DNA of 64,000 nt from Clostridia bacterium. GTDB lineage: Bacteria; Bacillota; Clostridia; Oscillospirales; CAG-272. Below the pieces are notes generated by a model that was given only the letters and a program-made list of their open reading frames with translations, did not search any database and was not told where the DNA came from. Below are positions 59,260-64,000 of this stretch, piece by piece; within the stretch, counting starts at the first letter, position 1; each line of letters starts with the position of its first letter. The translations under genes and the position numbers were made by a program. Where the stretch lies: NCBI GenBank assembly GCA_017453255.1, contig JAFTKN010000009.1, positions 1 to 64,000 on the forward strand, in the 5' to 3' direction.

Positions 59260-61629
59260 TTAAGCACCGAGATATTTTTTAATATCAGAAACGCCTGTGT
59301 ATTTTGTTACGCCATCAAATGATTCGACAACAAGTGTAGGAGCTTGCTTAATGCCGTAAGCATTAGCCATTTCAGCATTTTCATTAGCGAGAAGCTTTTC
59401 ATACTTAACGCCTGCCTTATCAAGCAAAGCACAAGCAACCTTACAGTTTGGGCATGTAGCAGTTGTAAAGAGGTAGATGCCTTCCTTTACCTTTGGAGCG
59501 CTTGTACAACAGCATTCTTCCTTTACAACGGCGCCATTTCTTGTTAACTTGGAGTTGTCAATGTTATATACAAGTCTGTCCTTGTACTCCTGAGCCTTAC
59601 CATCGTTCCAGTTTTGAACAGGACGATAGTAGCCTGTAATACGGCTGTAAACCTCTGTTACAGAGTTACAGTCTGGGCATCTGTAATGCTCACCAGAAAT
59701 ATAACCGTGAGTCTTACATACAGAGTAGGTTGGGGACATTGTGTAGTATGGTAAACGATAGTTTTCAGCAATCTTTCTAACAAGGTTAGCAGCAGCCTTC
59801 CAGTCAGGAAGCTTTTCACCTAAGAATGCGTGGAATACTGTACCTGATGTGTAAAGTGTCTGAAGCTCGTCCTGAATATCAAGAGCTGTAAAGATATCCT
59901 CTGTATATCCAACAGGAAGATGTGAGCTGTTTGTGTAGTAAGGAGTCTTTGTTGCATCATCCTTAGCAGCTGTAATAATGTTTGGATAATGCTTAACGTC
60001 GTGCTTAGCAAGACGGAATGAGGTTGACTCAGCAGGAGTAGCCTCAAGGTTGTAAAGGTCGCCATATTTTTCCTGATAGTCAGAAAGGCGCTCTCTCATA
60101 TGGTTAAGAACATCCTTAGTAAACTTCTGAGCCTTTTCTTCAGTTAGGTCAGCTCTTAACCAGTTAGCATTTAAGCAAGCCTCGTTCATACCAACAAGAC
60201 CGATTGTGGAGAAGTGGTTATTAAATGTGCCGAGGTATCTCTTTGTATATGGATACAAGCCATTTTCAAGAAGTCTTGTAATAACTGTTCTCTTAACCTT
60301 AAGTGAACGAGCAGAGATATCCATAAGTCTGTCAAGACGGTCATAGAAATCCTTTTCGTCCTTAGCAAGGTAAGCAATTCTTGGCATATTGATAGTAACA
60401 ACACCAACAGAGCCTGTTGATTCACCACTACCGAAGAAGCCACCAGATTTCTTTCTAAGCTCACGAAGGTCGAGTCTTAGACGACAGCACATTGAACGAA
60501 CATCGCTTGGCTCCATATCACTATTAATATAGTTAGAGAAGTAAGGAGTTCCGTATTTTGCAGTCATTTCAAATAGGAGCTTATTGTTTTCTGTTTCGCT
60601 CCAGTCAAAGTTTCTTGTAATTGAGTATGTTGGAATTGGATATTGGAAGCCACGACCATTTGCGTCACCCTCAATCATAATCTCGATAAACGCCTTGTTT
60701 ATCATATCCATTTCCTTCTTACAATCCTTATACTTGAAGTCAAGCTCCTTACCACCAACGATACAGTTAAGCTCAGCTAAGTCGTTTGGAACGGTCCAGT
60801 CAAGAGTAATGTTTGTAAATGGAGATTGTGTACCCCAACGTGAAGGAGTATTTACACCATAAATAAAGGATTGAATGCACTGCTTAACCTCCTTGTAGGT
60901 AAGATTGTCAACCTTTACAAATGGAGCTAAGTATGTGTCAAATGAGCTAAATGCCTGAGCACCAGCCCACTCGTTTTGCATAATTCCAAGGAAGTTTACC
61001 ATTTGGTTGCAGAGTGTGGATAGGTGAGATGCAGGAGCAGAGGTAATTTTACCTGTAACACCACCCAAGCCCTCTTGAATTAATTGCTTAAGTGACCAAC
61101 CAGCACAGTAGCCTGTGAGCATTGAAAGGTCGTGAATGTGAATATCAGCATTTCTGTGAGCATTAGCGATTTCGTCATCATAAACCTCGCTAAGCCAGTA
61201 GTTAGCAGTAACTGCACCAGAGTTTGAAAGGATAAGACCACCTACAGAATAGGTTACAGTTGAGTTTTCCTTAACTCTCCAGTCGTTAATGTTTAGGTAG
61301 TTATCAATGATTGCCTTATAGTCAACCATTGTAGCATTAATGTTACGGATTTTTTCTCTTTGACGACGATATATAATATATGCCTTAGAAACATCATCAT
61401 AGCCAGCCTTAATAAGAACGGACTCAACGCTATCCTGAATATTTTCAACTGAAATCTTACCATCTTCAATCTTTGGCTCAAAATCAGCAGTAACCTTTAA
61501 AGCAAGGAAGTCGATAATATCCTGATTAAATTGCTTTTGGCAAGCATCAAATGCCTGTGCTATCGCATCGCTAATTTTCTTAATGTTAAAGTCAACAATT
61601 TTGCCGTCACGTTTGATTACGTTATACAT
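59260..61629 (-). CDS. nrdD: Anaerobic ribonucleotide reductase with a fused C-terminal redoxin domain
   Basis: A 789-residue class III reductase that makes deoxynucleotides without oxygen. It has an N-terminal ATP-cone (about 1-95, VIKRDGKIVDFNIKKI), the ten-stranded barrel, a zinc site (CPDC near 635), and the glycyl radical at Gly666 (RITGYYRP). A linker with a CCC run leads to a glutaredoxin/thioredoxin-like domain with TCPNC (726-729). The start ATG 61629 is preceded by AAAAGGAG; the open frame upstream is leader RNA. Radical formation needs nrdG upstream; trxB follows. Confidence 0.95.
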   Translation of the reverse strand: MYNVIKRDGKIVDFNIKKISDAIAQAFDACQKQFNQDIIDFLALKVTADFEPKIEDGKISVENIQDSVESVLIKAGYDDVSKAYIIYRRQREKIRNINATMVDYKAIIDNYLNINDWRVKENSTVTYSVGGLILSNSGAVTANYWLSEVYDDEIANAHRNADIHIHDLSMLTGYCAGWSLKQLIQEGLGGVTGKITSAPASHLSTLCNQMVNFLGIMQNEWAGAQAFSSFDTYLAPFVKVDNLTYKEVKQCIQSFIYGVNTPSRWGTQSPFTNITLDWTVPNDLAELNCIVGGKELDFKYKDCKKEMDMINKAFIEIMIEGDANGRGFQYPIPTYSITRNFDWSETENNKLLFEMTAKYGTPYFSNYINSDMEPSDVRSMCCRLRLDLRELRKKSGGFFGSGESTGSVGVVTINMPRIAYLAKDEKDFYDRLDRLMDISARSLKVKRTVITRLLENGLYPYTKRYLGTFNNHFSTIGLVGMNEACLNANWLRADLTEEKAQKFTKDVLNHMRERLSDYQEKYGDLYNLEATPAESTSFRLAKHDVKHYPNIITAAKDDATKTPYYTNSSHLPVGYTEDIFTALDIQDELQTLYTSGTVFHAFLGEKLPDWKAAANLVRKIAENYRLPYYTMSPTYSVCKTHGYISGEHYRCPDCNSVTEVYSRITGYYRPVQNWNDGKAQEYKDRLVYNIDNSKLTRNGAVVKEECCCTSAPKVKEGIYLFTTATCPNCKVACALLDKAGVKYEKLLANENAEMANAYGIKQAPTLVVESFDGVTKYTGVSDIKKYLGA

Positions 61630-61891
61630 AGTTTTTTCTCCTTTTTTAGATTTTTTAATACAAATTTTTGGAAATTTCTGCCAAAAATGGGGAAATTTCG
61701 TGAAGATAGCCCACTCAAACAATAGTAAGAGAGGGCTATACAAAATTAAACGAATATTGCCACGCTTTTTTAACACAATATGACAAGCTATTTGCCGTTT
61801 CAAACCGAATCGGTTCTATTCTCATCAGGCATAAAGCCTTGTGAGATAAGGCACTAATGGAAGCTTGTCACACAAAATATTGTGTGTTAGC
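61630..61891 (-). promoter_or_regulatory. Structured 5' leader of nrdD
   Basis: About 260 bases of untranslated RNA. A long closing stem joins 61862-61869 with 61782-61789 and continues, after a bulge, through 61877-61884 with 61772-61780. It encloses a GCCTT/AAGGC hairpin, an AACCG/CGGTT hairpin and TGCC/GGCA pairing. Two further hairpins follow: ATAGCCC (61706-61712) with GGGCTAT (61733-61739), and GAAATTTC (61671-61678) with 61692-61699, the last near the ribosome site. Confidence 0.6.
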
Positions 61892-61951
61892 GATATCATT
61901 CTATCATATATATTGTGTTTTGTCAATAGGAAATTTCACAATATCTTGTGT
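61870..61951 (-). promoter_or_regulatory. nrdD promoter with three NrdR-like boxes
   Basis: Minus strand TTGACA (61921-61926), 17-bp spacer, TAGAAT (61898-61903). Three 16-base sites resembling the NrdR box (ACACAATATATTGTGT-like) start at 61870, 61903 and 61936, each 33 bp apart. The middle one lies in the promoter spacer. NrdR is the ATP/dATP-sensing repressor of nrd genes in most bacteria; its gene is not in this window. Confidence 0.8.
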
Positions 61952-61957
61952 TTTTGA

Positions 61958-62650
61958 CTAAATTCCACGAATTTCGGCATATGTTACAAAATTAGACAAA
62001 ATTTCCTTCATTTTTTCTAATGTATCTTTGTCAATTTCGCTAAGACCATCTTGAATTAAATTGCCCGAGTCGACAAAATTCTGCAAATAGTGCCTTTTTG
62101 CACCCTTTACCCACTCACCCATTTTCGTAATATCGGAAATGGTATGTAATTCCTTAACTATTGTGGTTCTAAATTCGTAGTCGACAACGTCGCTTTTTAG
62201 TAGCTCGACGCTTTTTAAGATAGGGGAAATATCTAAATTTTCAACCCCAACTGTAAAGGCATATTTTTCCTGACAGCTTTTTATATCCATAGCAACATAA
62301 TCTATAAGCCTTTTATCAATAAGCGACTTTAGTCTGTCTGGAAAATATCCGTTAGTGTCTAATTTAATAGGATAACCAAGAGATTTAACCTTTATTAAAA
62401 ATTCCTCTAAATCCTTGCTTAAAAGTGGCTCTCCACCAGTTATGCAAACGCCCTCTAAAATACCCACACGCTTTTTGAGATAGCTTAAAATCTCTGTATC
62501 GCTATAGGTAATTGAGGTATCAATATCGGTAACTAATGATGCGTTATGGCAAAAAGGGCATCTAAAGTTACAGCCAGCTAAAAATAAAGTACAGGCAACC
62601 TTTCCTGGAAAATCGAGTAGCGTCAATTTTTGAAAGCCATTAAAATTCAT
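61958..62650 (-). CDS. nrdG: Anaerobic ribonucleotide reductase activating enzyme
   Basis: A 230-residue radical SAM activase of the NrdG2 type (TIGR02495). It starts GFQKLTLLDFPGKVACTLFLAGC; the SAM-cluster motif is CNFRCPFC (C-x3-C-x2-C), followed by GVCITGGEPLL and KLDTNG. It installs the glycyl radical in NrdD. AAGGAG seven bases before ATG 62650 marks the start. The nrdD promoter and boxes begin right after its stop, so nrdD can be expressed apart from nrdG. A pyruvate formate-lyase activase role is less likely given the neighbour. Confidence 0.93.
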   Translation of the reverse strand: MNFNGFQKLTLLDFPGKVACTLFLAGCNFRCPFCHNASLVTDIDTSITYSDTEILSYLKKRVGILEGVCITGGEPLLSKDLEEFLIKVKSLGYPIKLDTNGYFPDRLKSLIDKRLIDYVAMDIKSCQEKYAFTVGVENLDISPILKSVELLKSDVVDYEFRTTIVKELHTISDITKMGEWVKGAKRHYLQNFVDSGNLIQDGLSEIDKDTLEKMKEILSNFVTYAEIRGI

Positions 62651-62776
62651 TTTATCGCTCCTTAAGGGGATTATTTATATTAGTATAACATAATAAGGAA
62701 GAAAATCAAAGAACCAACTTGAAAAAACCAACAATTTGTGATAAATTATTTTTAATAAAAAATAAAGCTCAAATAT

Positions 62777-62834
62777 AAGGCTCCTTTTGCGTGAAACGGA
62801 AAGGGAGCTGTCACCGAAGGGTGACTGAGGGTTT
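62777..62834 (+). repeat. 58-bp palindromic repeat, copy 1
   Basis: Identical over 58 bases to 63307-63364. It contains a perfect hairpin GTCACC-GAAG-GGTGAC and an imperfect one CTCCTTTT...AAAGGGAG, and ends GACTGAGGGTTT. The wording is that of dispersed repeats in gut Clostridia. It lies 18 bases before the DUF559 start. Confidence 0.88.
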
Positions 62835-62852
62835 AAAATAAGAGGGCTAAAA

Positions 62853-63218
62853 ATGATAAAGAAGCATAATAAAGAACTGAAGCCTTTAGCTAAAAACCTT
62901 AGAAAAAATATGACAAGGGAAGAAAGACATCTGTGGTATGATTTCTTAAAGAATTATCCTATTCGAATTGACAGGCAAAAAATATTAGGTAAATATATAG
63001 TTGATTTTTATTGTGCAAGTGTAAAAATTATCATAGAGCTTGATGGTTCTCAGCATTATTTTGAGGACGGAGAAAAATATGATAGAGAGAGAACTGATTA
63101 TTTACAGAAAAACTTTGGTGTAACAGTAATTAGAATAAGTAATTTAGATGTAATGAAAAACTTTACTGGTGTATGCGATTATATTGACTATAAAATAAAA
63201 GAAAGGATAGAAAAATAA
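62853..63218 (+). CDS. DUF559 Vsr-like endonuclease-domain protein
   Basis: A 121-residue protein of the DUF559 family, related to very-short-patch-repair and other PD-(D/E)xK nucleases. The N-terminus has LAKNLRKNMTREERHLWYDFLKNY. The core has KILGKYIVDFYCASVKIIIELDGSQHY, with the expected active-site Asp and Glu, and ends in VTVIRISNLDVMKN. It is flanked by identical 58-bp palindromic repeats and followed by a diverged inverted copy. The biological role of the family is unknown; a part in moving or maintaining the repeats is a hypothesis. Confidence 0.88.
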   Translation: MIKKHNKELKPLAKNLRKNMTREERHLWYDFLKNYPIRIDRQKILGKYIVDFYCASVKIIIELDGSQHYFEDGEKYDRERTDYLQKNFGVTVIRISNLDVMKNFTGVCDYIDYKIKERIEK

Positions 63219-63221
63219 ACC

Positions 63222-63270
63222 AAACCACCCGACACCTATGGTGCCACCCTCCTTTAGAAAAAAGAGGGCT
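63222..63270 (-). repeat. Diverged inverted palindromic repeat
   Basis: CACC-TAT-GGTG and CCCTC...GAGGG hairpins in the opposite orientation to the 58-bp repeats, right after the DUF559 stop. The bases AAGAGGGCTAAA (63262-63273) also occur at 62840-62851, before the DUF559 start. Confidence 0.65.
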
Positions 63271-63306
63271 AAATGGTGAAAGCCGTTGTAAATAGAAGCT
63301 TTATCA

Positions 63307-63364
63307 AAGGCTCCTTTTGCGTGAAACGGAAAGGGAGCTGTCACCGAAGGGTGACTGAGGGTTT
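63307..63364 (+). repeat. 58-bp palindromic repeat, copy 2
   Basis: An exact copy of 62777-62834, placed 530 bp downstream and 17 bases before the PHP gene. Perfect identity argues for a recent duplication or ongoing conversion. Confidence 0.88.
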
Positions 63365-63381
63365 TAGTAAAGGATATGAAA

Positions 63382-64000
63382 ATGAAATACTGCGATTTAC
63401 ATAATCACTCAAATAATTCCGACGGTAGCGTAAGCCCGTCAGAGCTTATAGATTACGCCATAGAAAAGGGGCTTTGCGCTGTGGCACTAACCGACCATAA
63501 TACCATAGACGGAATTTGTGAGCTACAAAAGTATGCAAAAGATAAAAATATTGAGGCTGTTTCTGGCTGTGAAATCACAACAGAATTTTTAAATAAGGAA
63601 ACCCATTTGCTTGCTTTATTTATAAAGGAAGAAAAAGCATTTGAAATGGAGGAATTTCTTAAGGAGAGATTAAGGCTTAAGGCGCTTAGCAATATAGACC
63701 TTGAGAAAAATTTAAAAAATGCAGGCTTTAAGATAGACCTTAGCGAAATGATAGAAAAGTACGGCAAAAATATAAATAGAGCCCATTTTGCTAAGGAGCT
63801 TATAAATGAAGGCTATGTTAAAACCACTAAGGAAGCATTTAATACAATTTTGAAGCCAGACGGCGACTACTATAAGCCACTAAAAAGACCAGAGATTGTA
63901 GATACAATAAGGCTTGTAAGAAAATGGGAGGCTGTGCCTGTGCTTGCACACCCACTTTTGAGCCTCGAAAAGGGGGAGCTTGAAAAGCTTTTACCAGAGG
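63382..64000 (+). CDS. PHP-domain phosphoesterase, 5' part
   Basis: The first 206 codons of a PHP-family metal-dependent phosphoesterase; the rest lies beyond the window. The start (MKYCDLHNHSNNSDGSVSPSELI) holds the first metal-binding HxH (His8-x-His10). ALTDHNTIDGI, GCEITTEF and LAHPLL continue the family pattern seen in nucleoside 3',5'-bisphosphate phosphatases. ATG 63382 fits AAAGGA best; ATG 63376 is two codons earlier. The repeat upstream ends just before it and may carry its promoter or influence its mRNA. Confidence 0.88.
   Translation, partial: MKYCDLHNHSNNSDGSVSPSELIDYAIEKGLCAVALTDHNTIDGICELQKYAKDKNIEAVSGCEITTEFLNKETHLLALFIKEEKAFEMEEFLKERLRLKALSNIDLEKNLKNAGFKIDLSEMIEKYGKNINRAHFAKELINEGYVKTTKEAFNTILKPDGDYYKPLKRPEIVDTIRLVRKWEAVPVLAHPLLSLEKGELEKLLPE

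Noticed and set aside
61782-61869. Hammerhead ribozyme in the nrdD leader (CTGATGAG ... GAAAC)
   Set aside because: The core words are present, but the base before GAAAC and the strands around the core do not form the three required stems; GCC and GGC next to the core pair with each other instead.

Overview
The window reads as chromosome of an AT-rich, strictly anaerobic member of the Clostridia (Bacillota), most likely an uncultured gut lineage. Reasons: AAGGAGG-type ribosome sites with some GTG and TTG starts, TTGACA-17-TATAAT promoters, the Gram-positive ylmE-sepF-ylmG-lspA-rluD cluster, a class III (glycyl radical) ribonucleotide reductase, ferrous iron uptake by Feo, a biotin-dependent oxaloacetate decarboxylase, and host-glycan-type glycosidases. 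No rRNA is present and I cannot name the species.

Layout. 1-3.3 kb: metal control and copper export (DtxR-family regulator, CopA with a probable internally started CopZ chaperone). 3.3-6.7 kb: feoA-feoA-feoB plus a Cys-rich microprotein, with two matching DtxR-like operators. 6.8-10 kb: tRNA-Thr and tRNA-Tyr, an XRE regulator divergent from a lipoprotein, and RNase Y. 10-17 kb: a rhamnosidase/methylglyoxal synthase operon and a large Cys-rich surface protein. 17-20 kb: an mnmM-mnmE-RNHCP-radical SAM operon centred on tRNA wobble-U modification. 20-27 kb: alaS and the oadG-BCCP-oadB-oadA sodium pump. 26.7-30 kb: nadE and pncB, divergent from overlapping promoters. 30-37 kb: ymdB, galK, rsmG, a protease lipoprotein, citrate synthase, an SGNH hydrolase and a nitroreductase. 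37-43 kb: dapA, then queA, a miaA-ylmE fusion, sepF, ylmG, lspA and rluD. 43-46.8 kb: a two-subunit aconitase X with an Old Yellow Enzyme-type Fe-S flavoprotein. 46.9-49.8 kb: a GxDLY/SGNH esterase divergent from a GH35 beta-galactosidase.

50-58 kb is the accessory part. tRNA-fMet, tRNA-Leu and tRNA-Trp sit among arrays of small hairpins whose linkers are reverse complements in the two halves of each array. Beyond tRNA-Trp lies a visibly more GC-rich block (about 52.0-57.6 kb) with a LuxR-type regulator, a Cys-rich lipoprotein and two fimbrillin-like surface proteins. It is bounded by a near-identical 27-bp direct repeat, with a copy of the tRNA-Trp 3' end on the left and a broken gene on the right. 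I read it as a horizontally acquired island.

58-62.7 kb: a deoxynucleotide module, nrdG-nrdD-trxB. NrdD carries a C-terminal redoxin domain that TrxB could reduce. The nrdD promoter has three NrdR-like boxes exactly 33 bp apart and a long, structured leader RNA. 62.7 kb to the end: a DUF559 Vsr-like nuclease gene between two identical 58-bp palindromic repeats, then the start of a PHP-domain phosphoesterase that runs off the window.

The best candidates for undescribed biology are the hairpin arrays near tRNAs, the repeat-flanked DUF559 cassette, the internal CopZ start in copA, the structured nrdD leader, and the aconitase X/flavoprotein operon. All functions are read from sequence motifs; no database search was possible.
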